Shown piece by piece: positions 38,500 through 50,345 of a stretch of 64,000 nucleotides of DNA; the first letter of the stretch is position 1; each line of letters starts with the position of its first letter. A program made the position numbers and the translations under genes. The notes under the pieces are model-generated. The model searched no databases and was not told the origin of the DNA. It saw only the letters and a list, made by a program, of their open reading frames with translations. The DNA comes from Rhynochetos jubatus. Lineage: Eukaryota; Chordata; Aves; Eurypygiformes; Rhynochetidae. Where the stretch lies: contig CM050654.1 in the NCBI GenBank assembly GCA_027574665.1, positions 29,469,722-29,533,721 of the forward strand, read 5' to 3'.

Positions 38500-38900
38500 T
38501 TGGAAAGAAGTCAAGAAACTAATGAATGCATCAGGTTGCTCCTTTAGAGGACTGTGCATCTGATCTGGGAGTTATAGTTATTAATTCCTCTGGCAGCCCA
38601 TCATTTAATTTACCTGCTACTGACCCCTTTTGTGCATCCAGAGGATAATCCAGTCCACTAGAGCCCTGTTTTAGCTGGTGTGCAGGAGATCATTGTCCTA
38701 TTCCCAATTTATCTAATGTAATCAGTTCATTGCCTGCCTGTAAGAGCTCTAGCCCGTCAAGAAGCTTTGGAATAATGTAGAGACATTAGAGATTAGAATT
38801 TATTGGTCCTGAAGTTCATAAATTTAATGGAAATCATGATTCTCCAAAGGAACTTAATCTTCATTTGTTCTGTCAGTGGAGGTGTCAAGAATTAGTTTAT
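38500..38900. promoter_or_regulatory. Candidate conserved non-coding block
   Basis: About 400 bp is free of simple repeats and recognisable transposons, with mixed AT-rich motifs such as TTATTAATTCC, CATTTAATTTACC and ATCATGATTC. It has the texture of vertebrate conserved non-coding elements. This is a weak compositional judgement and has not been verified by alignment. Confidence 0.22.
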
Positions 38901-39279
38901 GATTCATTAACCCATTGACTACTGCTATTTTTTCCACATTCAGCTATTCAGAAAAAGGAAATATGCCTTGTGTGCATTTGCACACAGTGCCCTCTCTTAG
39001 CTTCTTCTGTATTGGAGGCACCAACTGGTAGTCTCTAGTTGTAAAGGGAGGATGGAATGTGGTTTCCCTATGACTTTTCAGAGTGTAACTCATGTTTAAT
39101 TAAACTTGTCAGACAGGCCCAAGCCTAGTCAGTTCCAGAAATCTTACTGACTTCAGTCAATCTGGCCCAGCACCTTTCATGAGCACAGCAGTGCAGCTCA
39201 CATAGAGACACTTCCATCCATGAATGGTAATAGTGGAAAATAAATGTCTGAAGATTATTTGTTCAGTGTTACTCCTAGG

Positions 39280-39330
39280 TAATAGCTTACATGTATATAC
39301 ACACATATACATACACATATACACATAAGC
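39280..39330. repeat. TA/CA simple repeat
   Basis: ACATGTATATACACACATAT, followed by ACATACACATATACACATAA, is an imperfect alternating purine-pyrimidine repeat. Confidence 0.8.
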
Positions 39331-39394
39331 AATCCTGAGACACCAAGAAATAATTTCTCCATCTCCACACAATCACCATCTATTGTTTCATTTT

Positions 39395-39500
39395 CACTGC
39401 AGTGTCGCCTAAAGGCTTCTGCCCTGCAACTGGAGAGATCTGAGTTGTAATCTGAGACCCACTGAGTCAGATCATTGACTTGTCTCAGGTCCAGACATAT
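39395..39500 (+). mobile_element. Possible MIR-like SINE fragment
   Basis: GGCTTCTGCCCTGCAACTGG, then GAGATCTGAGTTGTAATCTG and CACTGAGTCAGATCATTGAC, resemble the head and early core of a MIR ('...tctgagttcgaatcc...cactgactcactgtgtgacc'). The copy is decayed and the 3' half is missing. Confidence 0.48.
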
Positions 39501-39809
39501 CATCACTGTCTGCATTGGCTTCCCAGTGGATAAATCGTATTTCTTTTTAAAACACTTCAGAATTTCATTATGAAAAGTTCTGTCGAACAGTGAGAGGTTG
39601 GTCTTATTGCTGTTATTTGTTTCTGCTACCCCATATGTAGAAAGAAAGTTTTATTTAGTTCATTGCCAAATGTTCAACACCTCCAGCAAACACATTTCCT
39701 ACTGGTACACCAGTGTTGTACTCATCCCTAATTCTGTTATGAGCCCTTCCCGCTAAGAAGAGAGGGTTTGTAGCAAAGCAGCACTGGAACCAGACAGCGC
39801 ACAGTTAAG

Positions 39810-39831
39810 CTATAGGGAACCTATAGGGAAA
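39810..39831. repeat. Two copies of an 11-bp unit
   Basis: CTATAGGGAAC is followed directly by CTATAGGGAAA. Confidence 0.75.
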
Positions 39832-40047
39832 TTGATATACACTCTCAAGCCTTCAGTATCCTTAATGAGGTGTTGCCAAGATAACTCTGTGTATTTCTGT
39901 TCCACCACACACATCATTAGAAGACTGTATTTCACAAAACAAATCTTTCCCCTTTTGGGTGCCTGTTATTTTTTCCAACTGATAAAACCTGGTGATGAAA
40001 TTTGTATTCTTTTGCACACATTGAGAAAAATCTATAAGCAAGAGGGG

Positions 40048-40196
40048 AAAACAAACAAACAAAAAACAAAAACCAAACACACCCCACTATACATGAAGTA
40101 AGCGTAGAGAAGAATTGTAAAATCTGAGATATTTCTTCCAGAAGCGCCATATTTGACACTGGTTTGTTGTTGGTTTTTTGTTTTTGGTTTTATTTT
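40048..40196. repeat. A/C-rich and T/G-rich tracts in inverted arrangement
   Basis: An AAACAAAC-rich tract at about 40048-40080 and a GTTTGTTGTTGG / TTTTTGTTTTTGG tract at about 40161-40196 are imperfect reverse complements about 80 bp apart. They could pair as an imperfect stem. They may simply be two unrelated low-complexity runs. Confidence 0.55.
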
Positions 40197-43097
40197 AAGA
40201 GAATCCACATAAGCAAAGTGACTACTTGATGGTCGTTTACATCCAATCTGGAGCTCACAGGAGTCAATGAAATCCTGCTCATTGATTTCAAGAAGCTTTA
40301 AGGCACACCTTTAATCTCCATTTACCCCTTCTCAGCCCACAAGGCTTTTTTTCCCAGCACTGATGTAAACAATGCAATGCATAGCTTGTCTTTGACCTTC
40401 CTTTTTCCTGCACTTATTTTGCCAACAATACTCCTTCATCTGGTGTCATGAAAAGCAACAGCATTTATACTATCAGGACAACCTACAATTTTGGGGGAGG
40501 AAACAGTATATCTGGAGGAATTTCAGAGCCAGAGTCATCTGGGTTTTAATAACTCACCCCACAGACCCATTGCCAGCTGTAACAGTCTTACTGCCTCAAA
40601 TGCCTGCACACAACCAACTCGCAGTGTGATGCACTGCTCAGGTTTGGGCACAACTTCAAGCAGCAGCAAGGGCTTGTTCTGCTTCTCAACAGTGTAAAAC
40701 AGGCCTGTCGTATGCGGCATGAGCAGAGCTGGAGCAGCATGAATGAAGGGCAGCCTGTCTCCTCTCTAGGAAAGCACGTTAAGGGAGGCAGCAACCATGC
40801 AACAAGAGATGTGACAAATGGCCTCTTTCATTATCTCACTACTATTCTCAATTAAGCATCCTCTCACAGGACTGCTCTTTCAGATTAAAAACACAAGCAG
40901 AAAAACAGAAAACATAAGATGAAAATGACTGAAAGTCTTAGGAAAAAAGGTATTTTGAGTTACCAGTCAATAGAGAAACTCCTTTCTGTGTAGATTTTGA
41001 CTGAAATAACCAAAAGACTTCTGGGAGAACCACTCACTGTACTGGGTCACTTAAGAACAATCAGAGTACTTTTAGAATTTAGCTTTTACTTCAGAAATTG
41101 ACCCCAAAAATTCTCCTGTTTGGGTAGGGTACATGGTTGACTGCACTTTTTCTCACTTTCTTGTTTTCTCTCTCTCTACATACTTATATGGCCAATAGCC
41201 CTTAGCAATTTTCTCTAAAACTCTGCCCATAGCAAAGTTTAAATGCAGGCACAAAGCCCAAGGCTCTTTACACTCTTAAGGTTTTCAGCTTCAGTTTTCG
41301 TTTTCTAAATTGCTATGTCCTAGAAGCAAGGAGTGAAAACAGCCAACAATTTCAGCCACTTCACATGCAGACTAACCACATGCTTCTGCCTATACCTTTT
41401 CTAGAAAATACAATCATCTCCACTCAATGAGTGGTTAAATTGAACTGTATAATCCATGCCAACAGTGTGCCCTCAGTACTTTTTGATATCAGGTTCACTA
41501 ACAAAAACATCTATGCACTTATTTTTCAGGTCCATGCAGGGACACAAGCAGAAATGGCTGGTAAGGCCATGATTCCAGTGAGCTCAACAGCAGGAGACCG
41601 TGGAATAGATGTCCAAGGGACTTCTCAATTTATTTGGAATTAGGAGGGTCCAAAGAGCATCCCAAAGGCTTGGGCGCTTTCTGAACCTGTTTCGTTCCGC
41701 TCTGGTTAATGCTGCTACGAGTGCTTGGGAAGGGATATTACATCTAAAGATGGTATAGGAATGAATAAACATCCAACGGAAGACTTATCACCAGGGCCAT
41801 AATCTTGAGAACACTGTGAAGGACACCAGAAGTGTCCTAGTTAATGCTGCACCATGCTGTATAACTGGGCATGTGTTAACAGATAAAGTGACTACATGTA
41901 TGCTCAAGAAGTCTTATCATTACAGTTTTTTGAATTTTTTTCAGATAAGCAGTAAATTTTTGCATCATGAGGGGCTTCCTGTGGCACCTTGCCACACCAG
42001 TTCTTAGTATACTTTGGGACTGTTTGTCTTCTGCAATAACACCTCTTTACAGGGCTCTGTCAGTGCAAAGCCATTTAATGCTGAGGATTCGCTGGCTAGG
42101 GAGTAGAATATTGTCTTGATGCAAACAGGTTAGCCTTTGCCTACAGTGTGGAGGAAGGGTTGCAGAGTTTTGTGTTTCTTGAAGTTTTTCTTTAGCAATG
42201 AGCGACACTGAGAGCATCAAAAACATCCAGCTACAAAGCTACAGCTGCACTAATTACTGTGATCATGGCTTTGTGCCAAAACTGTAGATGCAAGGGGCAA
42301 AAAAGAGAGGGGCTTTTTAACTGCAGCCCCTGACCAAGGCTCAAGTGAGGAACTCAACATGACCTAAAATCTGTAGTTCATTTTACCTGTCTCTTAGTAG
42401 TTACCTGGGATTGGGAATAGAGGTGGCAGTCTATGTCATCTTTAAAGCATTTCTTATGCCCAGACACAATCATTTTAGTATTTCCATGAGATGATAATTA
42501 TTCTTCCCTGAGGATTTTTCCAAACTCCAGAGAACCCTTGGAGAAAATCACAACTGTACTGAAGTTAGTCCAATTTTTGCCTAAAGCCCAGATCCTGGAA
42601 GGCTGCATTAATTGCATTAGCAAAGGATGTCACCTGCACCTCCATTCTCATCTCCTTACAATGTCCTCCAAAAGCTGAAACAGATACTGCACTGAATTTT
42701 GTGGTCCTCACCTGTCAAAGATCATGAGGCTGACTAGCAACATATCATGAGTCAAAAGGGAAAAATGAAAATAAAATAGAGTTGATCTTAAACTGGAGAT
42801 GTGCAACGGTTCAGAGATAACTTACATTGGGAGAAAAGCCAAGTCTTAAAAATCACTCAGCATGCCTAGGCCCACTATTTTCCACACCAGCAACAACAGA
42901 GAGACTTAGCAGTAGTTTTGTGAGTTCGTCTTTTCTAGTAGACATGCAGCCAAATGATGCTCGTCTCTGAGAAACTATTTACAGATAATGTAATCATCCC
43001 TCCATTGTGACTTACTGCAGATCCCATTGACCCAAAGGTCACTGTAATTCCTCAAGCACAGATAACCTGGTGTTATTCCATGGCTGGAAAAGCACGT

Positions 43098-43116
43098 AGA
43101 TATATATATATATAAA
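43098..43116. repeat. Short TA microsatellite
   Basis: GATATATATATATATAAAA contains about seven TA units. Confidence 0.8.
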
Positions 43117-43939
43117 AGCCCTTTACTTACTGTAACAGTAAACTATAGTGATCTGATCAGGCATCACTGCCTCAGCATAGTCAGCCTGACTTCATAAAAG
43201 TACATTAAATCACTGCTACTAAAGCTCTGAATAAAAGCTTATGGGAGTCCTCAAGAAAATCCTGTGACCATTTAAAATGAGTCAAGAACTGTGTGTACAC
43301 CATTCTCCTTCTTGCAAGAAAAACTTTTAATTTATAAAAGGAGTTCATGTTCAATATCCATTGTGTTTTCTTCATTAACTCCAAAGTTTGCCTCATTTCA
43401 TTTTTCCACCAAAGGGGAAAAATATATTGAGCTGTCAGTGATGTTATCTGTGAAGAGAGGCTGTGGATTTCATATATTGAATCTAAGCTTTACAAATAGT
43501 CAAGTAATGGGAAAGGCTTTTGTAATAAAACACAGGTAAAAATAAGCTTGCAAAAATCAAAGGGAACAGAAAAGTCTGAATTGTTTATGTAATCGGTTAT
43601 ACTCCCCAGAGTTGTTGATCTGTCTCTTCCTTTTGAATTTTTCTCTTGTATTTTCCAGAGTTGGTAAATCAGTGTTTGAAAACAACTGCAGAAAAATAGT
43701 ATCCCAGTTGCTTCACAAATACTGACATCTAGTTCTCGCCCATGTGAGAGAAAGCTCAAGAGTGCACACACATGCACACCCACATACTCTTGATTTAAGA
43801 TATGGTCATGAGAAAACTGAAATAGGAACTGGCCAACAATGTCAATTCTTTGAAGTCATAGAGAGTGAAAAGAGGTTTGCAGGAAAGGTTGGGTCTTGGT
43901 CATTTCATTTGATCCTGAGCCATCTGACAGGGGCCAACC

Positions 43940-44560
43940 TGCAGTGTGAAAGATAAAGTATGGTTGCAGGCCAGAAGTGAAAAGATAGTGGAAGCATTTC
44001 CATTAAAATGGCAATTGAACAAGTTCGAGTGAGTGGGAAAACTATGGCACTGCGGGGGATGGGGGGATGGGGAGGCACCCCAAGAAACTGGAAGAATCTC
44101 AAAAGATTTGAAAATGTATCTTTATGGAGGCACTGTCAAAAATGATTGAGAAGATGAAGAGGGTTAAGATGAATAAAAGGCCTGAAATGTGGTCAAAAAG
44201 ACATTTGAGACTTTGGGAATAGACATTTTGACACAATAAAAAAGGAAAAATTGAATTTACGAAAACAAACACTTAGATGGAAATAACCGAGGCAGAGATC
44301 AGGCAGTCAGAGGAACTGGAGACAGCATGGTGGTGAGATTGATGAGGGGCTTTGTGGAGAATGGCTGTTGAGTAAAATAATTCCTAAAGTGAGATAACAA
44401 AGAGTCATAAAAGGGATTGAGGAATAAATGAGTGGGCATGATGAACACTGTGGGAATGGGAGGACAGATAGACTAGTTCAATGACTTTGACTTGGGAGGA
44501 TTAATAGACTTGTTCAATGACAGGTGACTTTGGAGTCTGTGGGACTTCTGGTAACTTCAG
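43940..44560 (+). other. Purine-biased segment left of the solo LTR
   Basis: About 600 bp is conspicuously rich in A and G on the plus strand, with phrases such as GAAGATGAAGAGGG, GGGGATGGGGGGATGGGG (about 44055-44072) and GAATGGGAGGACAG. No long ORF is present. Two imperfect copies of GACTAGTTCAATGAC (44471-44485 and 44507-44521) lie 36 bp apart near its end. It may be a very old, unclassified repeat. Confidence 0.55.
44471..44521 (+). repeat. Short direct duplication, 36-bp period
   Basis: GACTAGTTCAATGAC at 44471-44485 and GACTTGTTCAATGAC at 44507-44521 differ at one of 15 positions. Both are preceded by ATA and followed shortly by GTGAC or TTGAC, so the duplicated unit is somewhat longer than the core. 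Confidence 0.7.
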
Positions 44561-44930
44561 ATTATATAATAAAATACCGTAACATATTAAATTGTAAGAG
44601 CACACAAAACACTCAAGAACTCAGTTCCACCTAAGTGAATGTAACGTATGTTCCTACGTCAGGCAGGTGCTTCCTGAAACCCCTCCCATCTTCGAATCTT
44701 GGAATAAATTTTGGGACACACCACAAAAACAGCACAAATTAAGGCCATTATTCTACAGGTCTGTCTGCCAAATGTATGGCCGATCGATACAAAGCTACAT
44801 GAAACTGCATTTATTTATATGCCCATGTGTTTTGTTTCAGACCCACCATCAGTCTTGTCTTTCTCTAATTCTCTTTCTTTTCTCTTAAATTTAATTCTTT
44901 CTGCAGCAGTTCAGCTCTGGATGCTACAGA

Positions 44931-44956
44931 TTTTTGTTTGTTTGTTTGTTTGTTTA
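44931..44956. repeat. (TTTG)n microsatellite
   Basis: Five consecutive TTTG units follow a TTTT run. Confidence 0.85.
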
Positions 44957-45177
44957 GTGAATAATCATCCAAAACCTCTAGAGCATATCCCATTCTAATC
45001 TAATGTGAAATGTTAAAAGCTGCTCACCAGCAAATTAGCTCTTGCCAAATTATGTGCTCACCAGATCCTACAAGTCAAATAAAATTAAACTGAAGTTTGG
45101 TTTCCACTTTGGTAGAGATTGCTTAGAAACTGGCCCTGAGGCATACAGTCAACTGGCTGTCTGGCCTAATAGTACAA

Positions 45178-45182
45178 AGCAC
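45178..45182. repeat. Left target-site duplication of the solo LTR (AGCAC)
   Basis: AGCAC directly precedes the LTR start and is identical to the five bases that follow the LTR end. Five bases is the duplication length usually reported for ERVL-type insertions. An exact match with both termini intact shows the insertion is not badly eroded. Confidence 0.9.
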
Positions 45183-45829
45183 TGTGGTGGGCTGACCCTG
45201 GCTGGAGGCCAGGTGTCCACCTAAGCTGCTCTGTCACTGCCCTCCTCAACCAGACAGGGGAGAGAAAACCTAAAAAAAGGCTTGTGGGTTGATATAAGAG
45301 CAGGGAGGGATCACTCAGCAATTACCATCATGAGCAACACAGACTTGACTTGGGGAAATTAATTTAATTATTACTAATCAAATCAGAGTAGGATAATGAG
45401 AAATAAAACTAAATCTTGAACACCTTCCCCCCACCCCTCCCTTCTTTCCAGGCTCAGCTCTGCTCCCCATTTCTCTACCTCCTCCCCATCAGTGGTGCAG
45501 GGGGACAAGGAATGGGGGCTGTGGTCAGTTCATCGCACATTGTCTCTGCTGTTCCTTCCTCCTCAGAGTGAGGACTCCTCACACTCTGCCCTGCTCCAGC
45601 GCAGGTCCCTTCCATGGGGTGCCGTCCTTCATGAACAGCAGTCCTTTCTGCTCCAGTGTGTGCCCTCCATGGGTCACCTTCTTAAATATGTTATCCCAGA
45701 GGCACTAACACTGTCACTTGGCCAACAGAGGGCCTGTCTTGAGCATAGGGGAAGCTTCTAGCAGCTTCTCACAGAAGCCACCCCTGTAGCCCCCATGCTA
45801 CCAAAACCTTGCCACATAAACACAATACA
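45183..45829 (-). mobile_element. Solo LTR of an avian ERVL-like endogenous retrovirus
   Basis: This 647-bp element begins TGTGGTGGG and ends AATACA, so it has the TG...CA termini of an LTR. The 5 bases before it (45178-45182, AGCAC) and after it (45830-45834, AGCAC) are identical, a perfect 5-bp target-site duplication. The interior matches an LTR family I remember from many bird genomes, including the CTTGGGGAAATTAATTTAAT stretch, the repeated 'CTCCAGYG' phrases, and the GGAAGCTTCTAGCAGCTTCT block near the right end. A TATA-like CATATTTAAG on the minus strand at 45681-45690, upstream of an A/T-rich polyadenylation-like stretch, suggests the transcriptional sense is the minus strand. That orientation is inferred. 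No gag, pol or env is present, so the internal region was lost by LTR-LTR recombination. Several short ORFs inside it are incidental. Confidence 0.93.
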
Positions 45830-45834
45830 AGCAC
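45830..45834. repeat. Right target-site duplication of the solo LTR (AGCAC)
   Basis: AGCAC directly follows the terminal CA of the LTR and is the partner of 45178-45182. Confidence 0.9.
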
Positions 45835-46339
45835 GTACTGTAATTATGCCAGTCATTCCCTCTATACCACTCATTGGTGCAAAATGTGCACTTCAGAGAG
45901 GTTTACCTGCTTTGTCAGGGTTAAAGTACACCATGAAATTATTCTGGCCCAGACAGAACTGCGTCTCATCCTTATAGTGCACTGGAAGTGTTTGGCAGCT
46001 AAACGTCATTGGAGTTGATTGAGTTTCAGCATCAATGACAATACCCTGGAGCTCTCCTGCCTCCCCAGGCTTCATTTTTCAACCCTTTCTAATCTTTGTT
46101 TGGAGTACCCAGTTTATTTACACATTGGCATGTTAGAACAAGACCTTGTAAAGAATTTGAGGGTTCAGACAATACCTGGTAAAGGAGATTTATTTGCTGC
46201 CTTGATCACAGATATATTCCTGTACTTTGGCAACACCAAATTCTCACATTTCTCTGTCTCACAAACACAGCCTTTGTGCATGGGAACACATCAGAAGAAA
46301 GAACTGTTTCAGCACTGAAGGGTAAAACCCAACCTCTGC

Positions 46340-46380
46340 TGGACCCAAGGGAAGTTTTGCCATTGACCCCATGAAACCTG
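46340..46380. repeat. Old dispersed 'CCATTGACTTCAATGG'-type motif
   Basis: GGGAAGTTTTGCCATTGACC followed by CCATG resembles a motif common in ancient sauropsid repeats ('gaagttttgccattgacttcaatgg'). Similar but weaker traces occur at 25270-25300, 39143-39170, 40261-40292, 54674-54710 and 55928-55950. The family cannot be named with confidence. Confidence 0.35.
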
Positions 46381-48059
46381 TCCAGGTTAAAGGCATGGAG
46401 AAATGTAATGGAACAGCTTAGAAAAGAGAGTTTGCTCACGTTGAGAAGCAGCCTACCTGTTTACCACCATTTGCTCCAGACCTGAAACACTCCATAGTGG
46501 GAACTCGGAGGGGATAAAATGTGAGAGAAGAATGAAGGGCAGGACACTGCAGCATTTTGTTATCAGTGACAACAATTGGTCCATAAACACACCCCAAGTA
46601 TGAGCAATTATTAGCCCAATCTGAATCTCACTGAGCTTGGTGGAATCTCTTGGTTCTGATAGGCTTTGGGTCAAGTCTGTAGTACATGATACTACCAGCA
46701 TGTGTAGTACACACGTAGGTTTTGTAGAACAAGCGAGTGCCACTGATCAGCCAAGGTGATGTTGCAAGGAGAGAGCAAATCCATATGGTATGCCTCTCCA
46801 AAGAATCAGAACATTATCTGTAAGATATTGTTAAATTATTTCTAATAGCTTGAGTTGCCTTAGACTGGATTGTCAAAATATGCCTAAAAGGCATCTGGGA
46901 GTGTGAAAAAATCACAAATCATGATGAATTATTTCAGCTGGGGGGAATAAAAAAACCAAAAACATAATTTTTACAGTCTTTTTCCCAGAATTATTAGATC
47001 AATCATATGGATTTGTAAATTTAGAGAGAAGAGGTTAAGAACAGAAGCAGCTCCATTTAAGCTACTTCTTAATTATTTTTTTAATTAATTTATGAGGAAA
47101 ACCAGTTCACATTAACAAAATTTTAATGTGGATTTTTTTGTTGTTGCTTTTTGGTCTGGTTTTGTTTTGTTTACTTGTTTGGGTTCTTTTTAGTTTGTCC
47201 AGAGATCCATGAGTCTGACTGCTTGGATGCCAGGAAAAATGTAAATTTTAAAAACAGTGTGTTACCAGAATATGTGCCTAAAACAATGCAGCTTCAGGAT
47301 TTACCTCTAAGACTGCAAGCCTTGTCAGTGATTAATTCAGCCTCTCTGAAGTGGAATGCAAAGCAGAATAGCAAGAAAGATAGATAGTAATCTATCAATA
47401 TTGTAAATCACCTCTAAATTCCACAGACAGCATAAATGTAGAGTAACAGAAACACTTTTATATGGAATTCATGTCAAAGCACTACTGCTCCGGCACCCTG
47501 GGGTTCAATTATATCTATGGCAGCTCTATATAGGATTAGTCTCTCATGTCTGGGAGGGTGAAGAGAAGGAGAGAAGGAGAATGTCACCCAGAATTGCAAA
47601 ACCTTGGATGAAAAATGTAGGCGTGAGCGCTCTTTCTGGAACTTTAAAGTGAGTTTAATTCAAATGAAACAACCCAATAAATAATACCTTGCAGCTGACT
47701 TTGAAATGTTCGTACTGGTGCTACTGAATTCTACAGCTGCAAACTTTCCCATCATAAATGACATGTTATAATTATATTTTTTACAAGGTTCCCTATTTAT
47801 GTTGATATATTTTTTAATTTCTCTTTCATTAATAGCCTTTTTCTTCTTTGGGAAGATAAGGTGACCTGAAAAATGCCCACTGGCTTTTTTAGTGACCCCT
47901 TTTTTGTCATGACAATGCCAATAATAAAAACTAATTTATCTGTACAAAGCAAAGATTCCTTCCACCTGTGCTTGCAAGGTATTGTGAATATAAATGCTAC
48001 CAAATAGCTGGTCTAAAACACATACATATTTTTTCATCTGCTCTTTAAAACTCACTTTT

Positions 48060-48420
48060 TAATCCATTAACAATCACAAATAACAAACCAAGACACGGGT
48101 GGTTTGGGTTCCCTCTGTCATGGTATGTCACTGCTATAATTGATTGCCAGTTAACTTGTGTTAGCCAGCCAGTTCAGTAAGTCACAAACATTCATCTCCT
48201 GGAATAAATGTTTGCAGACTGTCTATACTAGCATTTACAAATACATTATCTAACCAGAGTTAATTCCAGCCATCCTTTAACAAAATTAAATCTAGTCTAG
48301 AGAAGAGCTCTGTTATTACTGTGCCTGGTACATCTGCTTCTTGGGTTGTTTAGACGGGTTATTTGTTACTGACAGTATTGCATTACTGACTGTCACTTTA
48401 GGGCTTCCCTGGAGCTGGCC
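48060..48420. promoter_or_regulatory. Candidate conserved non-coding block
   Basis: A non-repetitive segment contains CCATTAACAATCACAAATAA (possible SOX-type ACAAT cores), TATAATTGATTG and GTTAATTCC. No ORF of note and no transposon is seen. The regulatory call is tentative because conservation cannot be judged here. Confidence 0.22.
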
Positions 48421-49339
48421 TTGTCTGTCTTTCTTCCTTCTTTTTCTGGCTGCCATAACTGCTTTTTTCTTTGCGACACCTCTTGAGAGTCCTTCCTGAG
48501 ACCACGTGTGAGTCTTGTGTTTAGCACGTGTTTTGCCTATAGAGTAGTCTGCTCCTCTTCATGGTGTCCACACGTTGATGTACATAAGCACCAGACAGAT
48601 GGCTCTGGAAGTATGTGATATCCTGTCTTTACACCCCTCAATGTACCTCTCCAAAGACATGATTAAAGAAGGGCCTGCAGACGCAAGAAACGGGTTCTTT
48701 CCCTAAACAACTTCTGAAGTGCCCAGCTGAGAAGGCAGGAAGATCAGGGAGAAATGACACAAGACACATTTTGTGCTCCTCATTTTTTGTTTATGAAGGC
48801 AGATAGAAAAATGGGAGGAATAAGGGAAGTAGTAGGGTAAAAGCAGGAAACCATAAGGAAAAATTTGAGGAAAAATAACCAAAAAAACCAATTGAAACTG
48901 GAGGGTGGCCAAGTTGCCGTTTTCGGTAGATCTGGGAAGTAGTACTCATGCCTTTGGTGCCATCTTCCAGGTCTGTACACGGTTGAGGATATAGTGATAC
49001 CAGGCAGCTCCTATGTGAGGCAAGAAGAGACTTTCCACCCCAAGCTCATTTGGAGCAAAAACGCTGTGGAGATCTGTTCTTTAAAGCCAAGACATGTTTA
49101 CCACTGGGCCTCTATTGGAAAGGAGAGGTTATGAAAAGCAGCATTGTAAAAGAAAACATCTTTAGGAATGAGCAAAAATGATCCAGTGAGTCAAGGGCAG
49201 GGTGGGGGAGATGGTCAGCCAGCCATGTACCTTGCTTAAAAGTGTTTACAACCCATTAAAGCAGAATTTGGCCTCCGTTTGCTAAAATGCCTCCAGATGG
49301 GCCCAGGGCTGCTGAGGTAAGGGCATAAATGGTTTGTGA

Positions 49340-49530
49340 TGCTGAGGGTCCTACTGACAGATTGTCGGGAGGTTGAGTCACACTTAATTTGCATATAAAT
49401 TGCAACCATTTTTATCAAATATAAATGCACACAATCGTAATAGAGCATTTGCTTATTCTTATTTCTCCTTTGAGAGATGAATACAAATTGTTTGCCTTTA
49501 AGTTTAATATTAAATAGCTGCACCATCTCA
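49340..49530. promoter_or_regulatory. Candidate element with octamer and TGACAG-type site
   Basis: A perfect octamer ATTTGCAT (49387-49394) lies within ACTTAATTTGCATATAAATT. About 30 bp upstream is ACTGACAGATTGTC, which contains the TGACAG core bound by MEIS/TGIF-type factors. The segment is non-repetitive. Function is inferred from motif co-occurrence only. Confidence 0.28.
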
Positions 49531-50264
49531 ACATTGCAAAAGTGGATGAGGGGGAGAAGTTGGCAGTGAAACCTAATTTAGGACCTTAGCAAACCAGATC
49601 TGGCCAAGCAAGGGCTTAGTGGATACCCACATGAACAATTTCATACCTCCAGGCAAACCAAAGGTGAACAAATTCAAGCTGAGGGACCTGCCAGTTAGTT
49701 CAACAACAGTCAAAAGTTCAGACCAAATGCAAAATTTAATTGTACTTGATATTTATACTTATACCTAAGTCTGATTACTCCAGTAATTAGGGCTCCTGCA
49801 GTTCTCCATTGAAAGGTTCAAGCTTTTTTCCAGAGAAAATTCTGGAGTGGGGATATTGGATGTGATAATATTGTGAGACTTGTAGTCACAGTTTTAGGCA
49901 ATGGGTCAAACACATTGCTTAAGACACTAAATTAAACTGTCCCAGATTCCCAAAAAGGCAAACAGTGCTTCAAAGTCCACTAAAGTTAAGTTTATTGGAG
50001 GCTTCCCTTTCACTTACTAACCTCAGTTGGATTTTTTTTTTAATCTTTATCTGTGGTAGTTTTGTGCAGTCTGTCGTGTCATCCCCAAGAACAGGCATCA
50101 CTGTACATAAAATGTTAGGACCATGAGCTATTTCTATAGGAGCACATGTTAAAACAGATTCACAAATCAGGTTTATTTATACCAGATACACGCATGGTTC
50201 CCTATTAGTCTGAACTCTGTAACCATTAGTGGGTTTTTCCCCATAAGCATTTAACCCCCATTCC

Positions 50265-50345
50265 CCAAACAGACCTTAGTTCTGCTTCTACCCAACTTAC
50301 TTCTACGGCTCTGTGACCTCTCTGAAAGTCAGAGCTCCTGGACAT
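50265..50345 (+). mobile_element. Possible MIR-like SINE core fragment
   Basis: CTTAGTTCTGCTTCTACCCA, ACTTACTTCTACGGCTCTGT and GACCTCTCTGAAAGTCA partly follow a MIR core ('agctctgccacttactagctgtgtgaccttgggcaagtca'). It is short and diverged, so this is tentative. Confidence 0.33.

Larger units (their letters stand above)
36021..43939. other. No gene seen
   Basis: Contains the candidate block at 38500-38900, the possible SINE at 39395-39500 and simple repeats listed separately. Short frames up to 97 codons (43490-43783, minus) have no recognisable product. Confidence 0.55.
45835..50264. other. No gene seen
   Basis: Right of the solo LTR, only candidate regulatory blocks and an old dispersed motif near 46340 were noted. 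Frames up to 99 codons are not recognisable. Confidence 0.55.

Noticed and set aside
41521..41572. TTATTTTTCAG followed by a short frame and GTAAGG, resembling a micro-exon
   Set aside because: Acceptor and donor strings this short are expected many times in 64 kb, and the encoded peptide is not recognisable.
45492..45977. Plus-strand ORFs of 89 and 60 codons
   Set aside because: They lie within or across the right boundary of the solo LTR and do not match retroviral proteins; LTRs do not normally encode these.
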